Positions 54,322 to 62,864 of a stretch of 64,000 bases of DNA are shown here, one piece after another; the stretch's first letter is position 1; every line of letters starts with the position of its first letter. The position numbers and the translations under genes were made by a program. The stretch comes from Hahella sp. HNIBRBA332 (GTDB lineage Bacteria > Pseudomonadota > Gammaproteobacteria > Pseudomonadales > Oleiphilaceae). The stretch is taken from the NCBI RefSeq assembly GCF_030719035.1, contig NZ_CP132203.1, positions 4,916,501-4,980,500 on the forward strand, in the 5' to 3' direction. The notes under the pieces were generated by a model that worked only from the letters and a program-made list of their open reading frames with translations, was not told where the DNA came from and did no database searches.

Positions 54322-54342
54322 TAACAAAAAAGGAGAATGATC

Positions 54343-56646
54343 ATGCCTGGCGACAAGACCGTTGAAGAGCCCGCAGACCAACAAGAGTGGCGGCCTACCG
54401 CATGCATTCTATGCAGCATCAACTGCGGCCTGGAGATGCAGGTGGACCAAGGACGCATCGTCAAGGTCAGGGGCGATAAGCTGGCGCCGAATTCAGAGGG
54501 CTACATCTGCCAGAAAGCCGCCAAACTTGATCACTACCAGAATCACCCGGCCCGTCTGCGACAACCTCTAAAACGCTTACCAAACGGCGATTACGCCCCT
54601 ATCTCCTGGGATGCAGCCATCGCCGAGATCACCACACGCATGCGCGACATAAAGGCCCAACATGGCGGCGGCGCATTCGCCTATTACGGAGGCGGCGGTC
54701 AGGGCAATCACCTGGGAGGCAGTTATTCCGGCGCATTGCGGGCGGCGCTGGAAACGCCCTACTTATACACCGCGCTGGCGCAGGAAAAGACCGGGGATTT
54801 CTGGGTAAACGGAAAACTGTTCGGCCGCGAAAGCTGCTTTGTGCTGGAAGGGATGGAACACTCCGATTACTGCATCGTGCTGGGCGCCAACCCTTATATG
54901 GCCCACGGCGTGCGCAAAACCCGGGACCTGCTGAAAGCCTACAAGAAAGATCCCAACCGCACCCTGGTCGTCGTTGATCCGCGCGTCAGCGAAACCGCCA
55001 AAGAGGCGGACATTCATTTGCGGGTGCGTCCGGGGATGGACGCTTACCTGCTTTCCGCCATTATCGCCGTCATTTTTCAGGAAGCGTTGGAAGACAAAGA
55101 ATTCCTGCGCCAACACACTCACGGCTACGACGAATTGCGCCGTCATTTCATCGACCTGCCGGTAGAGCAATACGCCACCACCGCCGGCGTAGATCCCGAC
55201 CTGGCGCGGCAGGTCGCCCGCGGATTCGCCGCCGCCAAATCCGCGACGGTCAGAGCGGATCTCGGCATTCAACACAGCTTACACAGCACACTGAATTCCT
55301 ATCTGGAAAAGCTATTGTTTCTGGTGACCGGCAACTTCAACAAGCAGGGCGGCAATCATTTGATGGCCCAATTCGCCCCGTTGATCGGCCATTCCAAAGC
55401 TGATGATCAGAAAACCGCCGTCACGGGTATGTACGGCATCGCCAAACTGTTCCCGCCAAACATTTTGCCGCAGGAAATCGATAGTGATCATCCTGACCGC
55501 ATCCGCGCCTTGGTGGTGGATAGCGCCAATCCCGCCTTATCCGCCGCTGACACAGAGGCCTATCGGCGCGCGTTCGAGAAACTGGAACTGATGGTGGTGA
55601 TTGACGTGGCGATGACCGAAACCGCCCGCCATGCGCACTACATATTGCCAGCGGACAGCCAGTTTGAAAAAGTGGAGTCCACCTATTTCACATTCGGTTT
55701 CCCCACCAGCTATTACCATCTGCGTCGCCCCATACTGCCACGCAGTGGCGATACGCTTCCCGAGCCAGAAATCTACCGACGTCTGTTGGTGGGCCTGGGG
55801 GCCATTCCCAACCGCTTCCCGCTACTGGAAAAGGCGGCCAAACTGGACCGTAGACTTCCCTTCAGCCGCGCCTTTCCATTAGCGCTGGCGGCGGCGTTGA
55901 AACGCCACCCACAGTGGCGCAAGTACGTCCCAGTCATTTTATACGCCACCCTCGGCAAGGCGCTGCCGGAAGGCATGCAGTCCGCAGCGGCGATCTGGGG
56001 CGTCTGCCAGATGTACGCCGCCAAGTTCGGTTCGCAAGTCCGACGCACGGGGCTGCAAGGCAAAGGCTACGCATTGGGGCTGGCGCTGTTCAACCGTTTC
56101 CTGGAGAGTCCCAGACCTGCGCCTATCGCCACCTTCAAGGTGGAGGAAACCTGGAATCTGATTAAGACCAGGGACAGCAAAATAAACCTGTATATACCCG
56201 AACTGACTGAGTGGCTGGATCGTTTGAAAACAGAGGCCCTCAGTGAAGATAGGGATTACCCGTTCATCCTCGCCGCCGGCGAACGCCGCGCCTATAACGC
56301 CAACCAGATCTATCGCGGACCGGAGTGGCGCAAAACGGATAAGGAAGGCGTATTGCGCATTCATCCGTCCGATCTGGCCAAACTGGGGCTGGTTTCCGGG
56401 GATAAAGTGCGCTGCCGTTCCCGACGTGGCGCGGTGGAAGCCATCGCCTCCGCGGATGAGAGCGTTCTCCCTGGCGTGCTGACCTTGCCTCACGGCTTCG
56501 GCATGCTCTATGAGGATGAACAGGGAAGGCAGTTGCGCAATGGTCCGGCGATCAATATGCTCACCGACACAGATCACTGCGATCCCATCGCCAAGACGCC
56601 CTATCACAAATACGTGCCAGTTGCGTTGGAAGCGGCGGAAGCCTGA
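54343..56646 (+). CDS. Molybdopterin oxidoreductase, formate dehydrogenase/nitrate reductase-like
   Basis: This 767-residue soluble enzyme of the molybdopterin (MopB) superfamily has an N-terminal 4Fe-4S motif C-x2-C-x3-C (CILCSINC, residues 21-28) with the fourth Cys in GYICQKA. MGD-binding features follow (GANPYMAHGVRKTRDL, VVVDPR), and the C-terminal dinucleotide domain carries HPSDLAKLGLVSGDKVRCRSRRG. There is no twin-arginine signal, so it is cytoplasmic. The start at 54343 is chosen over 54337 because AGGAG then lies 7 bases away. The substrate is unknown, and no partner subunit is adjacent. Regulation by the divergent HxlR protein is likely. Confidence 0.88.
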   Translation: MPGDKTVEEPADQQEWRPTACILCSINCGLEMQVDQGRIVKVRGDKLAPNSEGYICQKAAKLDHYQNHPARLRQPLKRLPNGDYAPISWDAAIAEITTRMRDIKAQHGGGAFAYYGGGGQGNHLGGSYSGALRAALETPYLYTALAQEKTGDFWVNGKLFGRESCFVLEGMEHSDYCIVLGANPYMAHGVRKTRDLLKAYKKDPNRTLVVVDPRVSETAKEADIHLRVRPGMDAYLLSAIIAVIFQEALEDKEFLRQHTHGYDELRRHFIDLPVEQYATTAGVDPDLARQVARGFAAAKSATVRADLGIQHSLHSTLNSYLEKLLFLVTGNFNKQGGNHLMAQFAPLIGHSKADDQKTAVTGMYGIAKLFPPNILPQEIDSDHPDRIRALVVDSANPALSAADTEAYRRAFEKLELMVVIDVAMTETARHAHYILPADSQFEKVESTYFTFGFPTSYYHLRRPILPRSGDTLPEPEIYRRLLVGLGAIPNRFPLLEKAAKLDRRLPFSRAFPLALAAALKRHPQWRKYVPVILYATLGKALPEGMQSAAAIWGVCQMYAAKFGSQVRRTGLQGKGYALGLALFNRFLESPRPAPIATFKVEETWNLIKTRDSKINLYIPELTEWLDRLKTEALSEDRDYPFILAAGERRAYNANQIYRGPEWRKTDKEGVLRIHPSDLAKLGLVSGDKVRCRSRRGAVEAIASADESVLPGVLTLPHGFGMLYEDEQGRQLRNGPAINMLTDTDHCDPIAKTPYHKYVPVALEAAEA

Positions 56647-56653
56647 GGACAGC

Positions 56654-56697
56654 AAAAAGGCGACGATACGCGCTCATTAATGAGGTCGTATCGTCGC
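56654..56697 (-). terminator. Terminator of the alpha/beta hydrolase gene
   Basis: The perfect 10-base repeat GCGACGATAC/GTATCGTCGC encloses a second palindrome, CTCATTAATGAG. On the minus strand it is followed by CTTTTT. It may also slow plus-strand transcription from the oxidoreductase gene, which ends 8 bases earlier. Confidence 0.8.
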
Positions 56698-56750
56698 TGC
56701 GCCAGCCTGTCCGAGGGACCGTCCCTTAACCGCAATGTCCCTCACCGGCG

Positions 56751-57647
56751 TTAATCAGGGAGTCGGTTTATGAACTTCACAACTTCGTCGATGACGCTTT
56801 CATCCCGCAATACCCGGTAATGGCCCAAACCCGCGGTCTGTAAGAAACGACTGCCGCGCCATTTGAGCGCCAGCGCTTCACCGTACGCAGCGGGAACTTC
56901 CGCATCGTCTATATCTGATACGATCATCCCTTCCGCCTGGATGAGTGGAACGTTTTTCATCAACGACAAACGGTCCCAAATATCGTCGCCAAACTCCTGC
57001 TCCATCAGTTTGCAATGTGCGAGCATGACGGCGTCTGGAACCTGTAGGCGCTGCTGGAACACATCCAATACCACCCGCATGTCCGCCGGCGGCGCCAGCA
57101 TAATGACTTTATTGGTCAACAGCCCTTGCCGCACCGCCAGGGCGGTGGCGATAGAACCCAGAGAATGGGCGACCACCGCGTGCACGCCCAATGTCTGCGC
57201 CGCCACTTGCAGGATCGCATCCTGCATCTGCAGCACATTGGTGCGCACGCCCTGAGCCCGTCCATGACCGGGCGCGTCAAAGGCCACCACTCGATACCCA
57301 TGTTCCACCAAGGGTTTCACCATCGCGCCAAACTGCACGCCGGAGCCGGACCAGCCGTGCGCGCACAACACCACCGGGCCTGTTCCCCAGCTATAAACCG
57401 GGATAGTCAACGCGCCCACCTTCAGGTTCATAAACACATCCGCCTTATCCAACAGGGCGTCAAAACGCGAGCCCAGACCATAACGCTGCGGTGTGAACCA
57501 CAGACGGTTAAGCATGCGGCCAGCGCCTTGAGAGGATATGCGGGCGTACGCACGAATCGCCCAACGCATAGCTTTCAAGGCGAAGGGAGCCTGCGGTTCG
57601 CGCAGAGGCTTGGACGGGGCGACAACCAGGGGAATATTCGCAGACAT
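56751..57647 (-). CDS. Alpha/beta hydrolase
   Basis: This 298-residue protein has the alpha/beta hydrolase fold: the oxyanion motif LCAHGWSGSGVQF, strand VVAFDAPGHGRAQG, nucleophile VVAHSLGSIA and a late His in GLGHYRVLRD. The nucleophile elbow reads A-H-S-L-G instead of the usual G-x-S-x-G. There is no signal peptide. The substrate is unknown. It is transcribed divergently from the second GlxA-type regulator, and a shared 18-base palindrome suggests control by it. Confidence 0.88.
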   Translation of the reverse strand: MSANIPLVVAPSKPLREPQAPFALKAMRWAIRAYARISSQGAGRMLNRLWFTPQRYGLGSRFDALLDKADVFMNLKVGALTIPVYSWGTGPVVLCAHGWSGSGVQFGAMVKPLVEHGYRVVAFDAPGHGRAQGVRTNVLQMQDAILQVAAQTLGVHAVVAHSLGSIATALAVRQGLLTNKVIMLAPPADMRVVLDVFQQRLQVPDAVMLAHCKLMEQEFGDDIWDRLSLMKNVPLIQAEGMIVSDIDDAEVPAAYGEALALKWRGSRFLQTAGLGHYRVLRDESVIDEVVKFINRLPD

Positions 57648-57757
57648 GGCGCTTCTCCTCTTAACTTGCTGAATACAATCGCTGGCGTCACGCCGTTTTC
57701 CGGGGCTTTGTCGCAGCGGCTATGACTACAAGATAAGGATTGCAATGCATTAGCGGG

Positions 57758-57775
57758 AGTGTCATATTTGACACT
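57758..57775. promoter_or_regulatory. 18-base palindromic operator between the hydrolase and GlxA-type genes
   Basis: AGTGTCA-TATT-TGACACT is a perfect inverted repeat. Its right half contains TTGACA, a perfect -35 element for the plus strand. It lies between two divergent genes and is a good candidate for autoregulation. Confidence 0.5.
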
Positions 57776-57841
57776 TAAATTGCTTTTTATGACATTTCAT
57801 CTTTTCCTTTTTCACGACCGAACAGGATGAAGGAGTCGCCC

Positions 57842-58885
57842 ATGAAGATCGTTTTACTCGCCCTTCCCCACTGCGCCGCCGCCTCTGTGCATGGCATTCT
57901 GGATATATTCATTACGGCGAATTACTGTCACGCCCGACTGTCCGGCGCTGCCGGTAAACGTCTCCAGGAGCCTTACTTCAACATCAAAGTCGTGTCGCAG
58001 AACGACCAGCCCGTTATCGCCTATAACGGCATGGCTATTGCGCCGAATGCGGCTTTCGGGTCAGTAGAGCCGGATCTCATCATCGTCGCCTCCGCAATTG
58101 AAGCCATCACTGCCGGCGCCGCCCTGCCTGAACATCTGGCGCAATTTCATGAGGCTTACGAGTGGCTCCGCAACCACGCCCAACGCGGCGCAGTGATCGC
58201 CAGCGCCTGCACCGGCAGTTTCGTTCTGGCCGAAGCCGGACTCCTGGAAGGCAAAACCGTCACCACGCACTGGCGCGCCGCAGAGCATTTCCGCCAGCGT
58301 TACCCGGACATCAGATTGGACATAGATCGATTGCTCATCGATAGCGGCGACATCATCTGCGCGGGCGGCGCCACCGCCTATATCGACCTCAGTTTTCATC
58401 TGATCGAACGCTTCGCAGGTCAGGGACTGGCGTCCGCGGTGTCCAAACTGCACCTGTTCGATAGCAAACGCCAGCAACAAACGCCTTACATCACCTTCTA
58501 TGGCTACAAGTCCCACAAAGACAACGCCGTAAAAAAAGCGCAGGAGTGGATGGAGTCTCACTACGCCGAACACTTTTCCGTGGACGATGTGGCGGCCTTG
58601 GCCGGCCTGGGAGGACGTACATTCAAACGCCGCTTCAAGGAAGCCACCGGCGAGAACCCGATCAATTACCTGCAACAATTACGGGTGGAAGCGGTGAAGC
58701 ACCAATTGGAGACGACGCTCAAGTCGTCGAATGAAATCATTTGGGAGGTCGGTTACGAGGATATCAGTTCGTTCCGGCGACTCTTTAAACGAGCCACCGG
58801 ATGCACGATGGAGCAATACCGCAAACGCTTCAGTTATGTGACGCCGCCGCGGGTAGGCGTCCCGGCTCTGGAAGGACGTATTTAG
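57842..58885 (+). CDS. GlxA-type transcriptional regulator (DJ-1/PfpI domain + AraC HTH)
   Basis: This 347-residue protein pairs a DJ-1/PfpI domain (about 1-195, with ASACTGSFVLAEAGLLEGKTVTTHW) with an AraC helix-turn-helix domain (about 235-335, FSVDDVAALAGLGGRTFKRRFKEATG and EIIWEVGYEDISSFRRLF). It is a different paralogue from the regulator at 15974-16960. AAGGAG lies 6 bases before the ATG at 57842, which is preferred over an ATG at 57827. Its end overlaps the converging kinase gene by 4 bases. Confidence 0.9.
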   Translation: MKIVLLALPHCAAASVHGILDIFITANYCHARLSGAAGKRLQEPYFNIKVVSQNDQPVIAYNGMAIAPNAAFGSVEPDLIIVASAIEAITAGAALPEHLAQFHEAYEWLRNHAQRGAVIASACTGSFVLAEAGLLEGKTVTTHWRAAEHFRQRYPDIRLDIDRLLIDSGDIICAGGATAYIDLSFHLIERFAGQGLASAVSKLHLFDSKRQQQTPYITFYGYKSHKDNAVKKAQEWMESHYAEHFSVDDVAALAGLGGRTFKRRFKEATGENPINYLQQLRVEAVKHQLETTLKSSNEIIWEVGYEDISSFRRLFKRATGCTMEQYRKRFSYVTPPRVGVPALEGRI

Positions 58886-60348
58886 GCTGGAATAGACACT
58901 TTGATGCGGGCGCCCGCTTGCGTGTTTTCCGACTCGAAGCGTCCGCCCAAGCTCATGGCGCGTTCGCGCATGGAGATCAGCCCAATGCCCGCGTCCTTTT
59001 CCTGTGAAGGCTTAAAGCCCACGCCATCGTCCTGAATCACCAATTCATAATCCTTGGGACGATGTAAGGAAATCGCCACTTCTTTCGCCGCGGCATGCTT
59101 GACCGCATTAGTGACGGCTTCCTGCACAATACGATAAATGCCGATGTTGCGCTCTTCATCCAAGTTGTCGCAGTGATCGCCAATCGACAACATAAACGAA
59201 CACCCACTTGAAGACTGATTGTAATTGTTCACCAGCTCTTCCAGAGCGCCACTCAAGCCCAGCGTATCGATAATCTCAGGCCGCAGCCGGGAAACCAGGC
59301 TTCTGGCCGAGCTGTAAGCATCCGTAACGATGGATGTAATTTTCCCGCCCATGCTGGCGATCTGCGCGTCTTCGCCGCCTTCCCGGGCCAACTGCTCAAT
59401 TTTCTGAGAGTACATTTTGATAGCGACCAGGGTGGCGTTGAAGTTGTCGTGAATTTCCTGAGCGATCAATTTACGCTCGTCTTCCAACGCAGTGCGCAGC
59501 GTCTTGCCGAGCATGCGATTTTCCTCAACCGCCACTTCAAGCGCGTGAGTTCTCTCTCTCACCTGCGCCTCAAGGATGTTTTTGTGGTCGAGAATTTTCT
59601 CGCGATAGGCCAAAAACGACTGCAGCAACTGCCGTATTTCCATAATGTTGCTGCCGGCGAACTGGTGCGCCCCCAGTCGATTCAGTTCTTCCTTGGCTTC
59701 AGTGTCGTCCACGGAGTCAACAAACCGCGTCAGCTCCCTTACCGGAGCGGTTAGCGCCCGCGACAGTAGCAACGAAAGCGCCACACCGGTCGCCAGGATA
59801 AAAATCAACGCCATGGAGCTGATAATCAGGGTGTCCACAAGGTGTTCTCGTTTGATCAGCCTGGGAACCAGAAATGTCACCAACGAACCGATTTGTTCTC
59901 CCGAGGAGTGCTCAAGCACCGGCGTCACTTTGCGAATAAAGGAAACGCCATCCGCTACCGCCTCAAAAGGAGCCGTGGGCGCTCCCTCGAACTTAAATGC
60001 GCCAGCCTCAAGGTTCTCCCAGTCGTAGCAGCAGGGAACGTCAACCGCGGCGGACTTGTGACTGGCCGCCGCCACCTTGCCGTCGGCGTCCAGCACATAG
60101 GCGAACAGAAGAGGGCTTTCCTTAACCAATTGCGCCAAAGCGTCTTCAATATGGACAAAGTTGCCCCGTCCAAGCAGCACGGAAATATGCTGCCGGTTAA
60201 TCAACCCGGAAGTCTGATTGGAGACCTTGATCGAGTTCGCCAGCACCTGATACTGGTGTACGAAAAAGGAAACCGCGAATCCAAACAAAGCGACCAGAAC
60301 CGTAAACTTGATGCAACGCTGAAACGAGTACTTTCTAAAACTATCCAT
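58882..60348 (-). CDS. NarX/DegS-type membrane sensor histidine kinase (HisKA_3)
   Basis: This 488-residue kinase has a span at about 13-31, a periplasmic sensor (about 32-170), a second span (about 174-195), HAMP, a coiled coil, and a HisKA_3 dimerisation region with His300 (IAQEIHDNFNATLVAI). The HATPase domain follows (IVQEAVTNAVKHA, IQDDGVGF, GIGLISMRERAMSLGG). No response regulator of the NarL type is adjacent. It is the third gene of an operon with an MBL hydrolase and a molybdopterin-domain-like periplasmic protein, which may feed a signal to the sensor domain. Confidence 0.93.
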   Translation of the reverse strand: MDSFRKYSFQRCIKFTVLVALFGFAVSFFVHQYQVLANSIKVSNQTSGLINRQHISVLLGRGNFVHIEDALAQLVKESPLLFAYVLDADGKVAAASHKSAAVDVPCCYDWENLEAGAFKFEGAPTAPFEAVADGVSFIRKVTPVLEHSSGEQIGSLVTFLVPRLIKREHLVDTLIISSMALIFILATGVALSLLLSRALTAPVRELTRFVDSVDDTEAKEELNRLGAHQFAGSNIMEIRQLLQSFLAYREKILDHKNILEAQVRERTHALEVAVEENRMLGKTLRTALEDERKLIAQEIHDNFNATLVAIKMYSQKIEQLAREGGEDAQIASMGGKITSIVTDAYSSARSLVSRLRPEIIDTLGLSGALEELVNNYNQSSSGCSFMLSIGDHCDNLDEERNIGIYRIVQEAVTNAVKHAAAKEVAISLHRPKDYELVIQDDGVGFKPSQEKDAGIGLISMRERAMSLGGRFESENTQAGARIKVSIPA

Positions 60349-60374
60349 ATTGTTAGACGCACGTTGTTAGCTGA

Positions 60375-61238
60375 TTAAATTCCCTTAAAAGAATATACGC
60401 TGTAGATATACTCTTCGCCCTTGCGCACCGCATAGGGGCCGCCGCATTCAACAGGCAGCGCCGTATCCTCCTTGGAGAAAATCAGCATGACGTCTCCCGC
60501 GCCATAAGTCCGATGATTTCCGTTCAATTGAAGGAATTCGACCTCTCCTTTATCAAATCCCGGATCCAGGTCTTTTACTGACACCTGATACGTGTCCGGG
60601 CAAACGATAGGGTCGTAGGAAAATACGGAAGGCGCTTTATAGGCTTGCGCAGGTTCGCCCATGACGTTGGTCATGTCGATAGAGGCGTCGCCATACTGCA
60701 GTGAGTTGTTGAGTTCGCCGTACACCACCGCCTTCACATACCAGGCCCAAAAAGCGGCCTTTTTCAGGTATTTATCTTCCACCTTCGCTTCCTCGCGAGT
60801 GGGAAGAATCACCTGTACTTCGCCGTCTCGCTTGCTTAACGGCGCGGCGTCCTTGGCGCTGGCCAGGATGGTTTGCGGATGGTTGGCGATCTGCGCAGGC
60901 ATGAAGGTAATGTAGTCATCGTCGCCGATAAAGTAGACGTTATCGTACCGCCACTCTTTCGACGACAATTCGCTCACCGGCACGCCTGAAAAAACGTGCT
61001 CCTTCTTCTCACTATTCAGATATCGGTGTGGCGTATTGGAATAAACGTCGATGCGCTTGTCGCTGTCATTCGTCTCCACCACACGATAGTCCGCGGCGTT
61101 TTTATTGATGACGAAGATTTCCTTGGCGACGACGTTGAGCGACAGCGCACAAGCGCCGGCAGTCAGTAACGCGCTGGTTTTAAAACTCGAAAGTTTGCCC
61201 CGAACGGGTGATAAACAGTTTGTCCTTTTCAATCTCAT
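60375..61238 (-). CDS. Exported protein resembling the oxidoreductase molybdopterin-binding domain
   Basis: This 287-residue protein has a signal peptide (about 18-38, TSALLTAGACALSLNVVAKE) and then a domain resembling the sulfite-oxidase-type molybdopterin-binding fold (GVPVSELSSKEWRYDNVYFIGDDDYI, DGEVQVILP), with no clear Mo ligand Cys. The C-terminal half was not recognised (VCPDTYQVSVKDLDPGFDKGE). It overlaps the MBL gene by 59 bases and lies 26 bases before the kinase gene. A sensory partner or orphan redox protein is plausible. Confidence 0.6.
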   Translation of the reverse strand: MRLKRTNCLSPVRGKLSSFKTSALLTAGACALSLNVVAKEIFVINKNAADYRVVETNDSDKRIDVYSNTPHRYLNSEKKEHVFSGVPVSELSSKEWRYDNVYFIGDDDYITFMPAQIANHPQTILASAKDAAPLSKRDGEVQVILPTREEAKVEDKYLKKAAFWAWYVKAVVYGELNNSLQYGDASIDMTNVMGEPAQAYKAPSVFSYDPIVCPDTYQVSVKDLDPGFDKGEVEFLQLNGNHRTYGAGDVMLIFSKEDTALPVECGGPYAVRKGEEYIYSVYSFKGI

Positions 61239-61935
61239 TCTCCCTTACTAACTTATCATAGGTCTCAGTAATGACGCTGATTTCATTCCGGCACATATGG
61301 GTGACGCCAACACTGGCGGCCACGTCGGATTGAGCGAGTTGCAGCACTTCGCTGAATGAATAGTGACTGGGGATATTGTTGTTAAGCTCGTAGACTTCCT
61401 GCAAATGCAGTTCGACGCCTTGAATCAGCTCAACGGCTTCCGGCGTCAGCTTGCCGTCTCCAGAGATAGAGAAGGAACGGCCGTCAAAATCCAGTCGATA
61501 CAATAAGTTCGGGATAGAGTGTACGGTGGGCGCGCAGCGAATGGAAACATCCCCGTATTTTTTACTGTCCAGGGCGCCAAACTCGGCGAACTCAATCGTG
61601 TACTTGAAATACTTGGGCACGCCGGGATAGCCGTGCTCAAGAAGACTTTTAATGAAACTTTCCGTGCCCGCAGGTCCCCAGATCTTCAGAGGGCGGGTTC
61701 TTTTTTCTTCCAGATAGCGGACCAACAAAGGTACGACTCCGAAGGAGTGATCCGCATGGTGGTGGGTCAGCAGCACCAGATCAATGTTCTGATGCAAATC
61801 GCCCGCCCATAAGCGGGGCGGAACCTGATAACCGCAGTCGATAAGAATGGAGCCATCGGCGGACTGCAACAGGAACGAGGTGTTGCACTCTTCCGAGAAG
61901 GCCTCTCCATTACCGACAATCAGCAAATTCTTCAT
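61180..61935 (-). CDS. MBL-fold metallo-hydrolase
   Basis: This 251-residue soluble hydrolase has the metallo-beta-lactamase motif LLTHHHADHSFG (HxHxDH), a second His in APTVHSIPN, an Asp in ISGDGKL and a terminal His in VGVTHMC. This resembles RNase Z-like or arylsulfatase-like MBL proteins rather than beta-lactamases. No signal peptide is seen. It is the first gene of the three-gene operon. Its role beside the kinase is unknown. Confidence 0.88.
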   Translation of the reverse strand: MKNLLIVGNGEAFSEECNTSFLLQSADGSILIDCGYQVPPRLWAGDLHQNIDLVLLTHHHADHSFGVVPLLVRYLEEKRTRPLKIWGPAGTESFIKSLLEHGYPGVPKYFKYTIEFAEFGALDSKKYGDVSIRCAPTVHSIPNLLYRLDFDGRSFSISGDGKLTPEAVELIQGVELHLQEVYELNNNIPSHYSFSEVLQLAQSDVAASVGVTHMCRNEISVITETYDKLVRENEIEKDKLFITRSGQTFEF

Positions 61936-62102
61936 AACAAAAGCTTTCCGTGTTTTCCATTTTCCATCTCATCGCGCAACGCGGAGATGGCGCTCCCATG
62001 CCTGCATGGCGGCAACCTGTTGATTGCCGTCGGGATTATGCCACTAACCTATTGGTTTATAAACGGGACGCCATTGACTGTAATGAAAGGCGTTGAAATA
62101 TA

Positions 62103-62111
62103 GGGGGGGGG
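62103..62111 (+). repeat. Nine-base G tract upstream of the MBL gene
   Basis: A run of nine G lies 168-176 bases upstream of the MBL start codon and beyond the deamidase-like gene's terminator. Such tracts can vary in length. Whether this one lies in a promoter is not known. Confidence 0.6.
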
Positions 62112-62130
62112 AAAGAAAACGCAGAAGCAG

Positions 62131-62150
62131 GCCGACGTTGAGTCGTCGGC
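62131..62150 (-). terminator. Terminator-like hairpin after the deamidase-like gene
   Basis: On the minus strand GCCGACG-ACTCAA-CGTCGGC is followed, after about ten bases, by GTTTTCTTT. It ends the gene at 62181. Confidence 0.5.
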
Positions 62151-62180
62151 TGCACAATTCCGTGAAATGAAAGCGCCCGG

Positions 62181-62864
62181 TCAGAGAGGTTGGAAATTAG
62201 GAAACAGTTCGCGGGTAATCCCAGGACCGCCGCCCTTCCCTACGTTGTAGTAAATGGTCCACAGACCGCCGGTGCGCACGCCGAACACGCTAGTGGGGCT
62301 GGCGTAACCTTCTCGCGCCTTGGCTCCGTAGTCACTGGGCTTGAGCATTTGCAGACCCGCGTGGGAAATCACGTTGTTAGTGATGAGTTGCTCGGTGACT
62401 TGTCCATAGAACTGGTCCTGCGCGGCTTGCAGATCAAAGTTATATTCTTTGATATCCCCGCTGTTGGGGAAGTTAACCAGATTTTCATTGGCTGGCTGGC
62501 AGTTCATGTGCACAACAAAGGGGGATACCGGATTACCCGACACGACGAAGCAGCATCCGGTCAAGTTGGCGGTAACGAAGAAGTTACAGGCGCCTTGAAG
62601 CTGTCCCACGACAGCGCGCCATCCCCGCCAGGGCAACCAATAGCAGTTGCCGTTATGAGCAGTGGCGACGGTGACGGTTTTGCCGCCCGCCACATGGGCC
62701 CCTTCCTGCAAATTGGCCCGCTCCAGCTGATTCACCAGATAGCAGTTGCGTTGGATGTTATTACATTTGACGCTGTAGGTAGCATGAGAAATATTTGAGG
62801 ACTCCGCGCCGGTCACGGTAATTGACTTGTTCGCATTCTGTTTAAAAATATCCGCCAGGGCCAT
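62181..62864 (-). CDS. Putative CNF1/BLF1-type glutamine deamidase toxin
   Basis: This 227-residue protein has no signal peptide and no named family I recognised at first sight. Its core reads TANLTGCCFVV at residues 98-108, then PFVVHMN with His119. As remembered, CNF1 and Burkholderia lethal factor 1 carry an LSGC motif whose Cys pairs with a His (spacing 15 in CNF1, 12 in BLF1), and BLF1 has a Thr six residues before the Cys. Here Cys104-His119 is spaced by 15 and Thr98 lies six before the Cys. The length is close to BLF1 (about 211). It could be a secreted effector. It is a single gene with AGGAG upstream, flanked by AT-rich DNA. The function is inferred from motif spacing only. Confidence 0.55.
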   Translation of the reverse strand: MALADIFKQNANKSITVTGAESSNISHATYSVKCNNIQRNCYLVNQLERANLQEGAHVAGGKTVTVATAHNGNCYWLPWRGWRAVVGQLQGACNFFVTANLTGCCFVVSGNPVSPFVVHMNCQPANENLVNFPNSGDIKEYNFDLQAAQDQFYGQVTEQLITNNVISHAGLQMLKPSDYGAKAREGYASPTSVFGVRTGGLWTIYYNVGKGGGPGITRELFPNFQPL

